Shown here in pieces: positions 39,527 through 48,662 of a DNA stretch of 64,000 nucleotides (positions are counted from its first letter, which is position 1; each line of letters opens with the position of its first letter). The notes under the pieces were generated by a model. It saw only the letters and a program-made list of their open reading frames with translations. It ran no database searches and was not told where the DNA came from. Origin of the DNA: Bacillota bacterium (GTDB lineage Bacteria; Bacillota; Clostridia; DSM-8532); assembly GCA_023415825.1 (NCBI GenBank), contig JAEZJF010000022.1, positions 558,001 to 622,000 of the forward strand, read 5' to 3'. Position numbers and translations under genes: made by a program.

Positions 39527-41317
39527 ATGATTTACAGGTCGCATGTCCTGATTTGTAATGGTACCGGTTGCGTTGCTTCTAAAGCCCCTGATATTATGGC
39601 CAGATTACAGAAGCAATTGGCTGCCAACGGAATTGAAAAAGAAGTCAAGATTGTAAAAACAGGGTGTTTTGGCCTTTGTGAAAAGGGCCCCATCATGGTG
39701 ATATATCCAGAGGGCGCTACATATTGCCATGTTTCACCCGAAGATGTAGAAGAAATTGTAAATGAGCATCTGGTAAAAGGCCGTATTGTTAAGCGTCTTC
39801 TTTTAGGGGACAAGGATACCGAGGACGTTGCCAAGTCCTTGGAAAATGTCGGGTTCTTTTCACGTCAGCTTCGAGTTGCTCTTCGGAACTGCGGTGTTAT
39901 TAACCCTGAGAACATTGATGAGTATATTGCACGAGACGGCTATGCCGCTCTTGCCAAGGCTGTCACTGAAATGACCCCTGCCGACGTTATCGCTGAAATT
40001 AAAAAATCAGGTCTGAGAGGCCGCGGCGGCGCTGGTTTCTCCACCGGCATGAAGTGGCAATTTGCGGCTCAAGAGGTCAATGATCAGAAATATGTCTGTT
40101 GTAATGCTGACGAAGGCGACCCTGGCGCTTTCATGGACCGTTCGGTACTTGAGGGTGATCCCCATACGATCATCGAGGCTATGGCTATCGCGGGTTATGC
40201 TATTGGCTCCAATCAGGGTTATATCTATGTGCGTGCCGAGTATCCAATTGCCGTACAACGTCTTAACATTGCAATAAAGCAAGCACGTGAATATGGGCTT
40301 TTGGGTAAAAACATTTTTGGCACCGATTTCTCCTTTGAACTGGATATCCGCTTGGGTGCCGGAGCGTTTGTATGTGGTGAAGAAACCGCTCTTATGACTT
40401 CTATCGAAGGAAAGCGCGGAGAACCCAGAACCCGTCCTCCATTCCCTGCTGTAAAGGGTCTTTGGGAAAAGCCCACTATTCTTAACAATGTTGAAACCTA
40501 TGCCAATATTCCGGTTATACTCTTAAAGGGTGCCGATTGGTTCAGTTCCATAGGTACAGAAAAGAGTAAGGGAACCAAGGTCTTTGCCGTAGGCGGTAAG
40601 ATCAATAATACAGGTCTTGTTGAAATACCTATGGGCACAACACTGCGTGAAGTTATTTATGACATCGGCGGTGGTATTCCCAAGGGCAAGAAGTTTAAGG
40701 CAGCCCAGACCGGTGGACCTTCCGGCGGATGTATTCCTGCCAGTCATATTGATACGCCCATAGACTATGATAACCTGATTGCTTTAGGCTCCATGATGGG
40801 GTCCGGCGGTTTGATCGTCATGGACGAAGACAATTGTATGGTGGATATCGCCAAGTTCTTCCTGGAGTTTACCGTTGACGAGTCCTGCGGAAAGTGCCCA
40901 CCCTGCCGTATCGGAACGAAGCGCATGTATGAAATTCTCGAGCGCATCACAAATGGCAAGGGCGAGGAAGGGGATATTGAGAAGCTTGAAATTCTGGCTG
41001 AAAGCATCAAACAGGGCGCGCTCTGCGGTCTTGGCCAGACAGCTCCAAATCCTGTCTTGAGTACCTTGAAATATTTCCGTGACGAGTACGAAGCCCATGT
41101 CAAGGAAAAGAGATGTCCTTCAGGTGTTTGTAAGGCCATGCTGAACTTCCGGATCATCTCAGAAAAGTGCAAGGGCTGTAGCCTTTGTGCCAAGAAGTGC
41201 CCCGTTGGTGCTATCTCAGGTGAAATCAAAAAGCCATATGTAATTGATACTTCCAAATGTATTAAGTGCGGTGTTTGTATGGATTCCTGCAAATTCGCCG
41301 CCATTGAGAAGAAGTAA
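39527..41317 (+). CDS. hydB: Electron-bifurcating [FeFe]-hydrogenase beta subunit (NuoF-like)
   Basis: 596 aa, the normal length. Domain order: thioredoxin-like [2Fe-2S] (1-100, THCNGTGC-type LICNGTGCVAS), NuoF FMN/NADH domain with GLRGRGGAGFSTGMKW and the flavin region GAGAFVCGEETALMTSIEGK, the [4Fe-4S] site ESCGKCPPCRIGT, and two C-terminal [4Fe-4S] motifs (CKGCSLCAKKCPVGA; CIKCGVCMDSC). This subunit carries the NADH/FMN site and is where electrons bifurcate or combine. ATG at 39527 has GAGGAGG at 8 nt; longer frames upstream overlap the previous gene. Confidence 0.96.
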   Translation: MIYRSHVLICNGTGCVASKAPDIMARLQKQLAANGIEKEVKIVKTGCFGLCEKGPIMVIYPEGATYCHVSPEDVEEIVNEHLVKGRIVKRLLLGDKDTEDVAKSLENVGFFSRQLRVALRNCGVINPENIDEYIARDGYAALAKAVTEMTPADVIAEIKKSGLRGRGGAGFSTGMKWQFAAQEVNDQKYVCCNADEGDPGAFMDRSVLEGDPHTIIEAMAIAGYAIGSNQGYIYVRAEYPIAVQRLNIAIKQAREYGLLGKNIFGTDFSFELDIRLGAGAFVCGEETALMTSIEGKRGEPRTRPPFPAVKGLWEKPTILNNVETYANIPVILLKGADWFSSIGTEKSKGTKVFAVGGKINNTGLVEIPMGTTLREVIYDIGGGIPKGKKFKAAQTGGPSGGCIPASHIDTPIDYDNLIALGSMMGSGGLIVMDEDNCMVDIAKFFLEFTVDESCGKCPPCRIGTKRMYEILERITNGKGEEGDIEKLEILAESIKQGALCGLGQTAPNPVLSTLKYFRDEYEAHVKEKRCPSGVCKAMLNFRIISEKCKGCSLCAKKCPVGAISGEIKKPYVIDTSKCIKCGVCMDSCKFAAIEKK

Positions 41318-41338
41318 AAGGAAGGAGAGTGTAAGAAT

Positions 41339-43090
41339 ATGACCGAGTTTGTTACTTTAACAATAGACGGTAAAGAAGTGAAGGCCCCCAAGGGGTCGAC
41401 GGTTCTTGAGGCTGCCAAGAGTGCTGGCATTAACATCCCCACCCTCTGCTTCCTCAAGGATATCAATGAGATCGGCGCCTGCCGTATGTGTATCGTAGAT
41501 GTGGGTGCCAGAAGCTTCCAGGCCGCTTGCATGTACCCGGTCTCTGAGGGCCTGAAGGTCACCACCAACAGCCCTAAAATTCGTGAGACCCGCAGGGTTA
41601 CTTTAGAGTTGATCCTTTCTGCCCACGAAAAGAAATGCCTCACCTGTGTCAGAAGCAGAAGCTGTGAGCTTCAGAAGCTGGCTTCAGACTTTAATCTCAA
41701 AGAAGTCCGTTTTGAAGGAGAACTGCAAAGCTTTCCCATTGATGACCTTTCTCATTCGGTTGTACGAGATCCTAATAAGTGTGTGCTCTGCCGCCGCTGT
41801 GTCAGCGTCTGTAAGAATGTACAGACCGTATCAGCCATTGAGACAACGGATAGAGGCTTCCAAACTATTGTGGCTTCACCCTTCCATATGCCCTTGAAGG
41901 ATACCCCCTGTGTCAACTGTGGTCAGTGTATCGTAGTCTGCCCGGTGGGTGCTCTGCGTGAAAAGAGCTCTGTTGAACAGGTATGGGATGCATTAAATAG
42001 TAAGGATCTTCATGTGGTGGTACAGACCGCGCCGGCTGTTCGCGCAGGTCTCGGTGAAGAATTTGATTACCCCATTGGTACCCGTGTAACTGGAAAAATG
42101 GTTGCCGCTCTCAAAAAGCTTGGCTTTAAGAAGGTATTTGATACCGATACCGCTGCGGATCTTACCATTATGGAGGAAGGTACTGAGCTGGTTGATAGGA
42201 TTAAGAACAATGGAAAATTGCCCCTTATTACTTCCTGCAGCCCGGGCTGGATTAAATTCTGCGAGCATTTCTATCCTGACATGCTCGATAACCTTTCCTC
42301 CTGTAAATCTCCTCAGAATATGTTTGGTGCGGTCTTGAAATCCTATTATGCTGAGAAGATGGGCATTGATCCTGCAAAGCTGTTTGTTGTTTCAGTTATG
42401 CCCTGTACAGCAAAGAAGTATGAGGCTGAAAGACCTGAATTGGCTTCTACAGGCTATCCGGATATTGATGAGGTTCTCACTACCCGTGAGCTTGCCGAAA
42501 TGATTAAGGAAGCCGGTATTGACTTTAGAAATCTTCCCGATGAACAGTTTGACGACCCCATGGGTGAAGCAACCGGTGCAGGCGTTATCTTTGGCGCTAC
42601 CGGCGGTGTTATGGAAGCTGCTCTTCGAAGTGTGCCCTTCCTGTTAACCGGTAAAGACGACGATAACGTGGACATCAAAGTTGTTCGTGGCGTTGATGCG
42701 GTTAAAGAGGCTGAGGTTGAGGTTGCAGGAGTAAAGATCAAGGCCGCTGTTGTTCATGGCCTGGGTAATGCCAGAAAGGTTCTTGATAAGATCAGAGCCG
42801 GCGAAGCCGATTATCAGTTTATCGAGATTATGGCTTGCCCCGGTGGCTGTGTCAATGGTGGTGGACAGCCCATACAGCCTGCATCTGTAAGAAATGAAGT
42901 TGATATTCGGGCAGAAAGGGCTAAGGCCATTTACGCGGAAGATGAAGCCAATACCTTGAGAAGGTCCCATCATAATGCCAAGATGCTTAAGATGTATGAG
43001 GAGTACTTTGAAAAACCAGGCAGTCATAAATCGCACAAGCTGCTCCATACCCATTATATTGCTCGTGAAAATTATCCAGAAAACAATTAG
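41339..43090 (+). CDS. hydA: [FeFe]-hydrogenase catalytic subunit, group A
   Basis: 583 aa. N-terminal [2Fe-2S] (Cys37, 48, 51, 64), His-liganded [4Fe-4S] (His96, Cys100, 103, 109), two [4Fe-4S] ferredoxin motifs (CVLCRRCVSVC; CVNCGQCIVVC), then the H-cluster domain with all three signatures: TSCSPGWIKFC, MPCTAKKYEAE and MACPGGCVNGGGQP. It makes or oxidises H2. Ribosome site GGAGAG. Last gene of the operon, ending at a terminator. The maturases HydE, HydF and HydG are not in the window. Confidence 0.98.
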   Translation: MTEFVTLTIDGKEVKAPKGSTVLEAAKSAGINIPTLCFLKDINEIGACRMCIVDVGARSFQAACMYPVSEGLKVTTNSPKIRETRRVTLELILSAHEKKCLTCVRSRSCELQKLASDFNLKEVRFEGELQSFPIDDLSHSVVRDPNKCVLCRRCVSVCKNVQTVSAIETTDRGFQTIVASPFHMPLKDTPCVNCGQCIVVCPVGALREKSSVEQVWDALNSKDLHVVVQTAPAVRAGLGEEFDYPIGTRVTGKMVAALKKLGFKKVFDTDTAADLTIMEEGTELVDRIKNNGKLPLITSCSPGWIKFCEHFYPDMLDNLSSCKSPQNMFGAVLKSYYAEKMGIDPAKLFVVSVMPCTAKKYEAERPELASTGYPDIDEVLTTRELAEMIKEAGIDFRNLPDEQFDDPMGEATGAGVIFGATGGVMEAALRSVPFLLTGKDDDNVDIKVVRGVDAVKEAEVEVAGVKIKAAVVHGLGNARKVLDKIRAGEADYQFIEIMACPGGCVNGGGQPIQPASVRNEVDIRAERAKAIYAEDEANTLRRSHHNAKMLKMYEEYFEKPGSHKSHKLLHTHYIARENYPENN

Positions 43091-43111
43091 ATCATTATCA
43101 GTATTTTATGC

Positions 43112-43144
43112 GCCACCCTGAAATTGCTCAGGGTGGCTTGTTTA
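43112..43144 (+). terminator. Hydrogenase operon terminator
   Basis: 10-bp perfect stem GCCACCCTGA (43112-43121) with 43128-43137, then TTGTTTA. Confidence 0.85.
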
Positions 43145-43198
43145 TTGGTATCTTATGCGTTAAAATTACTGTGAACAACTCTCTGGAGGTCGCTTTTT

Positions 43199-44125
43199 GT
43201 GGAATTTAGTATTGTAATGAATCAGGTTATTATACTCTTCGTTATACTCATCATTGGTTATGTGGCAGGCAAATTTAATATTCTTAATGCTGCCGGTACC
43301 AAGAAGCTTTCTGAAGTGCTCCTTTTTGTAACCTCCCCCATGATGGTATTCCATTCTTTTTTTATTGAGTATTCTCAGGAACGGCTTGTCAATATCCTAT
43401 GGATTATGGGCATGGCCCTGGGCATGTTTCTGATTTCCATATTGCTATCAAAACTGATATATAGGAGCTTTGATGAAAAGACTAAACCGGTACTCCTTGC
43501 TACCGCTGTCTTCTCTAATTGCGGGTATATGGGGCTTCCCCTGCTAAAAGCCTTGTTTGGTGATGACGGTGTTTTTTATGGCTCTTTCTATATTGTCGTG
43601 TTCTACATATTTTTATGGAGCTATGGCTTTATCTTATTTGGTGGAAAAGGCACCAAGGCCCAGATTACCAGGAAGGTGTTAACCAACCCCTCTTTAGTAG
43701 CAGTTTATATAGGTTTGATCGTGTTTCTTTTCGGCATTCCGGTACCCAGCTTCATCGAAGGCGCGGTATTGGCTGTGGGAAATATGACTATGCCTCTTTC
43801 CATGCTTATTATCGGTGGTGTTATTAGTTCGGTTAAGCTCGCTACAGTATTTAACGATTGGCGTGTCTATATGGCATCGGGGGTGCGTCTTATTCTCATG
43901 CCTCTCATCGCTGCTTTGATCGTTGGCATTACAGGTTTTCCGACACAGCTTGGAGCTATATTGATTACGGCACTAGCCATGCCTGCAGCTGCCGCGACAA
44001 CCATGTTTTCCGAGATGTTTGATAAGGATGCCGTATTCGCCTCAAAGTGTGTGACCATCTCGACGCTCTTGTCAGTTTTAACTATTCCGCTGATGGTATA
44101 CTTTGGTATAAATAACTTGCTGTAA
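43199..44125 (+). CDS. AEC-family (auxin efflux carrier-type) transporter
   Basis: 308 aa, about ten membrane helices with the inverted-repeat layout of the AEC/Mem_trans family. Typical blocks are FSNCGYMGLPLLKALFGDDG and ALAMPAAAATTMFSEMFDKD. Bacterial members export or take up malate and other organic acids. Start is GTG at 43199 with GGAGG at 9 nt. No regulator or pathway genes sit beside it, so the substrate is open. Confidence 0.88.
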   Translation: MEFSIVMNQVIILFVILIIGYVAGKFNILNAAGTKKLSEVLLFVTSPMMVFHSFFIEYSQERLVNILWIMGMALGMFLISILLSKLIYRSFDEKTKPVLLATAVFSNCGYMGLPLLKALFGDDGVFYGSFYIVVFYIFLWSYGFILFGGKGTKAQITRKVLTNPSLVAVYIGLIVFLFGIPVPSFIEGAVLAVGNMTMPLSMLIIGGVISSVKLATVFNDWRVYMASGVRLILMPLIAALIVGITGFPTQLGAILITALAMPAAAATTMFSEMFDKDAVFASKCVTISTLLSVLTIPLMVYFGINNLL

Positions 44126-44181
44126 TTGCGAAAAGAGTCTGTAAAGCTGGGTTAAAATAAATCAAAACAGGAGGAGTTCCA

Positions 44182-45048
44182 GTGAAAATATCCGAATTAT
44201 ATAAGGGGAATCGTCAAACTGTGGCTTTTGAGATTTTTCCTCCCAAGCCTGAGGTGCCGGTTGAAACCCTTTTTGAGTCTATAGAAGGCTTTAAGAAGCT
44301 GTCGCCGGACTATATCAGTGTCACCTATGGAGCAGGGGGAAGCCAGCGGGGTAGAACCGTTGAGATTGCGTCAAGGATTAAGAATCAATATGGTATTGAA
44401 GCCATGAGTCACTTGACCTGCGTTGGGCATACCGTGGAAGAAATCGATGAGATGCTTGCTACCATGAAGCGTGAAAACATTTCCAATGTTTTAGCACTGA
44501 GAGGGGATCCGCCCGTTGATCAGCCCGACTTTGATTTTTCCAAGGGGGCCTTCCGGTACGCCAATGAGCTTATTGCACATATTAAAGAATCAAGTGATTT
44601 CTGCATTGCGGCAGCGGCCTATCTGGAAGGGCATGTGGACAGCAAAAGACTTCGTGAAGACAGGCTCCGGCTAAAGGAAAAGGTGAATGCCGGTGTAGAT
44701 CTTCTCATTACTCAGCTCTTTTTTGACAATCGCTTGTATTTTGACTTTCTGGACAAGTGTGCTCAGCTCCATATTGACTGTCCGGTGATTCCGGGCATCA
44801 TGCCTATTTTCAATGCCAGAATAAAGAATATGACGGCTAGAAGCGGATGCTCCATACCTGCCCAGCTTGTTTTAATGATTGACCGTTATCAGGATAAGCC
44901 TGAAGACCTGCGCAAAGCCGGAGAAGAATATGCGGGTATGATGATACGGGAGCTTTTAGACGGAGGCGCCCCCGGTGTCCATTTATATACCATGAATAAG
45001 CTGTCCTCTACTATCGAGATACTAAAGGCTGCAGGGCTGAATAAATAA
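44182..45048 (+). CDS. metF: Methylenetetrahydrofolate reductase
   Basis: 288 aa, the expected TIM-barrel length. FEIFPPKPEVP at the N-terminus carries the catalytic Glu; DYISVTYGAGGSQRGRTVEI, VLALRGDPP and LITQLFFDN follow, all standard for MetF. It reduces 5,10-methylene-THF to 5-methyl-THF for methionine synthesis or, in acetogens, the Wood-Ljungdahl methyl branch. Start is GTG with AGGAGGAG. No MetV or other methyl-branch gene is nearby. It converges on an ECF transporter gene 12 bp beyond its stop. Confidence 0.95.
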   Translation: MKISELYKGNRQTVAFEIFPPKPEVPVETLFESIEGFKKLSPDYISVTYGAGGSQRGRTVEIASRIKNQYGIEAMSHLTCVGHTVEEIDEMLATMKRENISNVLALRGDPPVDQPDFDFSKGAFRYANELIAHIKESSDFCIAAAAYLEGHVDSKRLREDRLRLKEKVNAGVDLLITQLFFDNRLYFDFLDKCAQLHIDCPVIPGIMPIFNARIKNMTARSGCSIPAQLVLMIDRYQDKPEDLRKAGEEYAGMMIRELLDGGAPGVHLYTMNKLSSTIEILKAAGLNK

Positions 45049-45060
45049 GTAAATTTCTTT

Positions 45061-45846
45061 TTATTGAACATATTTCTCATCAATGGTCAAATGGGCCTTT
45101 TGAATGGCCGGCATAAAAAGACTTGCTGCGGTAACGCCACCGAAAAATTGAATCATATTCATCGGAATGCTGAAAGTGGCAGCTACCGGGGAGTACATAA
45201 AGGACTCTACAAGAAAATAACCCATAACCATGCACATACCTGCTGCAGTCATACCCACAATGGCCTTGACGGTAAAAACTTTATTACCTTCACGCCTGGA
45301 TATGAGGAAGGCCGCAACGGCCAAAATGACGATAAGCGCGGCAATACCTGCCGTCAGATAAATGGGAAGACGGCTTATGGTCTGGTTTGCCCGTTCAAGA
45401 GCTGCAGTATCTGCATCAGCACCGATAATTTCCTCAACTATTCTGCTTTGCCCAATATTCTGAATTTGGCTTTTAAGATAAATGATTGTTCCTCCAGAAA
45501 AGGCAATCCAAACCGATAATGCTGATACAACAGAAGTTATGGACGCTTTGAGGGTTTTTCCGGAAAGCACCAACCCCATGACAAGGGCCATCCAAGATTT
45601 TATGATAAGGGTTGGAAGGGCGTATTGGACATAGCCTCCTACTATATCTGCAAGCATGGAGCCTACACCCGATGCAAAGGCGCCAAAGACAGGACCCAGA
45701 ATAATGACCGAAACATAGATCATGCTGTCTCCGAGATGAATATATCCTGATGTATAGGGAACAGGTACCTTAATCAGAAAAGTCATGACAAAGACCAACG
45801 AAGTCATTAAACCTGTTAAAACATACTTTCTCGTGCTTTTTTCCAT
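45061..45846 (-). CDS. ECF-type transporter S component
   Basis: 261 aa, six or more membrane helices. Features of S components: small-residue helix one with Lys/Arg start (RKYVLTGLMTSLVFVMTFLI), then YIHLGDSMIYVSVIILGPVF and GVGSMLADIVGGYVQYALPT. An extra outer loop of about 50 polar residues (SQIQNIGQSRIVEE...) sits between helices, making it longer than the usual 180-200 aa. S components bind a vitamin or cofactor precursor and share the EcfAAT module. Beside metF a folate is conceivable, but nothing in the sequence proves the ligand. ATG at 45846 follows AGGAGGGG. Confidence 0.82.
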   Translation of the reverse strand: MEKSTRKYVLTGLMTSLVFVMTFLIKVPVPYTSGYIHLGDSMIYVSVIILGPVFGAFASGVGSMLADIVGGYVQYALPTLIIKSWMALVMGLVLSGKTLKASITSVVSALSVWIAFSGGTIIYLKSQIQNIGQSRIVEEIIGADADTAALERANQTISRLPIYLTAGIAALIVILAVAAFLISRREGNKVFTVKAIVGMTAAGMCMVMGYFLVESFMYSPVAATFSIPMNMIQFFGGVTAASLFMPAIQKAHLTIDEKYVQ

Positions 45847-45861
45847 GGCTCCCCTCCTATA

Positions 45862-45879
45862 ACGTTCCATTAGGAACGT
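45862..45879 (-). promoter_or_regulatory. Leader hairpin ahead of the ECF S-component gene
   Basis: Perfect 7-bp stem ACGTTCC/GGAACGT with a four-base loop, just upstream of the ribosome site. An extended -10 (TGCTATACT, 45931-45923) lies about 45 bp further upstream. Confidence 0.5.
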
Positions 45880-46312
45880 ACCACATGTCTCAACGCGTTT
45901 TTAGAACCTGCGGATTGTTGGTAGTATAGCATTTCAAAAAGAAAAATGGTATAGGAAAATGTCATAATTTTTTACCTTTAAATAATGAAAATATCTATCC
46001 CCGATCCGGCTCAATTAGCACTAAACCTATTTAATATAGTCCAAAAAGTGATAAGATTATTTTTGAGGGAAATACTAAACTTATGATTCCAGCTTATTAT
46101 GGTAAATCTTCTAACTGTTTTTATTTTCTATAAGTATTTCCACAATGTCCAAAAGGTATTGTGTGAGTGAATTTGGTCTACGGGTCGAGGCTTGCTGGTG
46201 ATATGCCGCAGGCACGCACTTCTATTGCTATTTGAGCCTCCTGCTTGAAGTTGGGGCTGTACTTGATATATAGAACTATCTTACTCAATAGGGGAAGGAA
46301 GATGACGGCAAA
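45880..46312. other. 433-bp gap with one dispersed repeat
   Basis: Mostly AT-rich with no frame that has a ribosome site. The segment TTTGGTCTACGGGTCGAGGC beginning 46172 repeats the start of the unit at 33061. A GGGGAAGGAAG before 46313 may serve the HD-domain gene. Confidence 0.6.
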
Positions 46313-46867
46313 ATGGTTACAGACTATATCCGAGAGTACGTCAAGGAGGAATGCAGTAAATCAACCCAAACCAAGGAGCTGTATGAGAACCATATACTTG
46401 TGGTAGCTGCTTATGGTGCCAGGCTGGCAAGACTTTTAGGCGCCGACGCCCAGGTAGTGGAATTGGCTTCGTACCTCCATGACTTCTCTTTGATTCATGA
46501 TTTTGAACAGCCCTATGATCATGGCATTAAGGGTTCTATGCTGGTTGATGAGCTCCTCAAGCAGTTTAAGTTCTCTGATGATACGATTGATCAGGTTAAA
46601 CAAGCCATTCTGTCGAGCTCGAAACCACTCTCAGGCAAAAATGTTCCCATAGAGGCAATCTGCCTGTCCAATGCCGATGCCATGTCCAAACTGGCGAAGC
46701 CTTTTTATTGGCTATATTATGGTTATGCCAACAAAAAGAGAACCTATAAGGAAGGTATCACGGTTTACCTTAAGTGGATGGATGAAAATTGGAAAGCCAT
46801 GGTCGAACCAGCCAAGGAAATGATGGCTGATAATTACGAGTTTCTTAATAATCTCAGAAAAAAGTAA
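46313..46867 (+). CDS. HD-domain phosphohydrolase-like protein
   Basis: 184 aa. H...HD...D pattern: ENHILVVAAYGARLARLLGA, LASYLHDFSLIHDF and LSNADAMSKL match the metal-binding HD fold. Proteins of this size hydrolyse nucleotides or small phosphates; the target is unknown. The ATG follows AAGGAAG at about 12 nt, which is long, and no better start exists. The gene is 6 bp from the convergent GH18 gene. Confidence 0.82.
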   Translation: MVTDYIREYVKEECSKSTQTKELYENHILVVAAYGARLARLLGADAQVVELASYLHDFSLIHDFEQPYDHGIKGSMLVDELLKQFKFSDDTIDQVKQAILSSSKPLSGKNVPIEAICLSNADAMSKLAKPFYWLYYGYANKKRTYKEGITVYLKWMDENWKAMVEPAKEMMADNYEFLNNLRKK

Positions 46868-46873
46868 TAACGT

Positions 46874-48523
46874 CTATCTGGGCTCAGTGATATTCCGCGG
46901 TGATGCGATGCTGGGATCTCTCTTTGCGGGATAGGTCATTTCAAAAGCAGATGAGCGGTTCACGAAGACCGCCATCTCTCCCCGATGTATAATACCTCTA
47001 GGGTTAAAGGCTCCACGACCGTTGCCCATTACAATGCCGTTTGCGGCCAACCTCATGATGGAGTCATAGGACAGGGGGTTAGTCCTGGGGCTGATATCAG
47101 CAAAAGGATTGGTTGTGACGGGTTTAGGCAGAACCAGCACTCTATCCAGTATCATGGCCATTTGTTCTCGGGTTAATGGGTTGTTTGGCCAGAAGTGATT
47201 GGTTCCGTCTCCGAGGATAATTTGATATTTTCTTGCTATACCGATCATGTCTCTGGCTCCGTGGTTCAGGGTATCAGAAAAATACTCGGCAGGGGTCTCA
47301 TTTTCAAGACCGAGAGCACGAACTAAAATGACGGCTGCCTCTGCCCGTGTTAAGGTATAGTTGGGGGCAAAGGAGTTTGAGGAAACCCCGATCATCCACC
47401 CTTTTGCAGTCAAATCCAAAATATCATCCTGGGCATAGTGACCGAGGATATCCGTAAAGTACTTACCATTAAGCCAACGGGCAAAATAATCCCAGGTTTC
47501 TAGGCTTTCCTGGCCTAAACACCAGCTTCCGGCACCTTTAACGTCATATTTCTGAACGAGCTGAAGCTTATATTTCAAGGCTTGGGCATTATCATAATAA
47601 ATGGTATAGGTTCCTGCGCTTAGGACGCTTCCGCCCCACAGAATGGGCTTTGGATCATTGCTGCCAATAGTAACAACAGCTTTTGCGGTTTGAGTAGAGG
47701 TATCATAAGTGACTTTCCCGTTATATCGGTTGATTAATGCCTCAACATCATAGCTTGTTATACCCGATCCTCCCTTAGAAGCACCTTGCTTCCAATACCT
47801 TCCGTAAAAAGGTACTCCCAGAAGGATTTTTTCTTTTGGAATCATCTTCAGAGCATATTTCAGCGAATTCTCAGCATAAGAACTGCTGGCTACCGGACCT
47901 TCCTCGCTTCCGTAGTAATGCTCGTCATAGGCCATAATCATGACCGTATCGCAGAGCTGCCCCAGAACCTTATAGTCATAGGAGCCTGCCCAGCCGTAAT
48001 AAACGCCATAAGGATTAGCAGCGACGGCGATGGATAGGATTTTACCCTTGGGTAAGCTCTCCCTAAGAAGACGGATAAAATCCGTATGATCATTCCTATC
48101 GGCGTCATTCAGATTTTCGATGTCAATATTGATTCCATCAAAACCATATTGGTTTACAGCACTGACAATCTGGGCAACCAATGCCGTCCGATTTTTCATA
48201 GCCGCCCTGCCTAAATCTCTGTCCCAATGATTGGAGAGGAAGGGCATAACCTTGATATTGCGTTGATGCATATTATCAACTAATGCTGTATCTATCTTGG
48301 ATAAAAGCTTCAAATCCCCTGTGCTGTAGAGCTCAAAATAATCGGGGCATACCACACTAATGGCACCACCGGCATGATTCACATTGTTGGTGTAAAGAGA
48401 GGTATTGCCTGCATAGAGATAAGTCAAGCCGATTCTTTGAGCCGAAGCATTCAGAGAAGAAACCATTGTTGTTGCAATGATTATGATTAACAAAAGTCTT
48501 TTTTTCATGATGTCTTTCTTCAT
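46874..48523 (-). CDS. Secreted glycoside hydrolase family 18 protein with three SLH domains
   Basis: 549 aa. Signal peptide at 1-28, GH18 barrel about 29-345 with the catalytic stretch FDGINIDIENLND (DxxDxDxE, Glu as acid), YAE-type block MIMAYDEHYYG, and final Trp (GAGSWCLGQ). Three SLH repeats follow (TLTRAEAAVILVRALGL; PLTREQMAMILDRVLVL; IIHRGEMAVFVNRS). GH18 members of the YaaH/SleL type cut peptidoglycan N-acetylglucosamine bonds; this one would act at the cell wall. Ribosome site GGAAGG. Confidence 0.93.
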   Translation of the reverse strand: MKKDIMKKRLLLIIIIATTMVSSLNASAQRIGLTYLYAGNTSLYTNNVNHAGGAISVVCPDYFELYSTGDLKLLSKIDTALVDNMHQRNIKVMPFLSNHWDRDLGRAAMKNRTALVAQIVSAVNQYGFDGINIDIENLNDADRNDHTDFIRLLRESLPKGKILSIAVAANPYGVYYGWAGSYDYKVLGQLCDTVMIMAYDEHYYGSEEGPVASSSYAENSLKYALKMIPKEKILLGVPFYGRYWKQGASKGGSGITSYDVEALINRYNGKVTYDTSTQTAKAVVTIGSNDPKPILWGGSVLSAGTYTIYYDNAQALKYKLQLVQKYDVKGAGSWCLGQESLETWDYFARWLNGKYFTDILGHYAQDDILDLTAKGWMIGVSSNSFAPNYTLTRAEAAVILVRALGLENETPAEYFSDTLNHGARDMIGIARKYQIILGDGTNHFWPNNPLTREQMAMILDRVLVLPKPVTTNPFADISPRTNPLSYDSIMRLAANGIVMGNGRGAFNPRGIIHRGEMAVFVNRSSAFEMTYPAKRDPSIASPRNITEPR

Positions 48524-48608
48524 ATAAACCTTCCGATACTTAGTTTTCGTTTTTGCTAAGTCTGGATAAAAAAGCTCTAATATATTATGATGAGAAGGAG
48601 AACGTCTT

Positions 48609-48659
48609 ATGCATATGCGGTCATGGTCTTGCGATCAGGAACGAAATAAAGGAGTTTGA
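48609..48659 (+). CDS. Possible 16-aa leader peptide
   Basis: ATG at 48609 has AAGGAG at exactly 8 nt, the best ribosome site of this region, and encodes MHMRSWSCDQERNKGV. Its last codons (AAA GGA GTT TGA) form the ribosome site of the next gene, whose ATG is 3 nt after this stop. This is the layout of a coupled leader. Confidence 0.45.
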   Translation: MHMRSWSCDQERNKGV

Positions 48660-48662
48660 GAT

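Noticed and set aside
40765..41643. 292-codon open frame on the minus strand across hydB and hydA
   Set aside because: It is the mirror of strongly conserved hydrogenase codons and has no ribosome site or recognisable domain.
45847..45931. Tetrahydrofolate riboswitch before the ECF S component
   Set aside because: The leader is too short and lacks the conserved junction sequences I know for that class.
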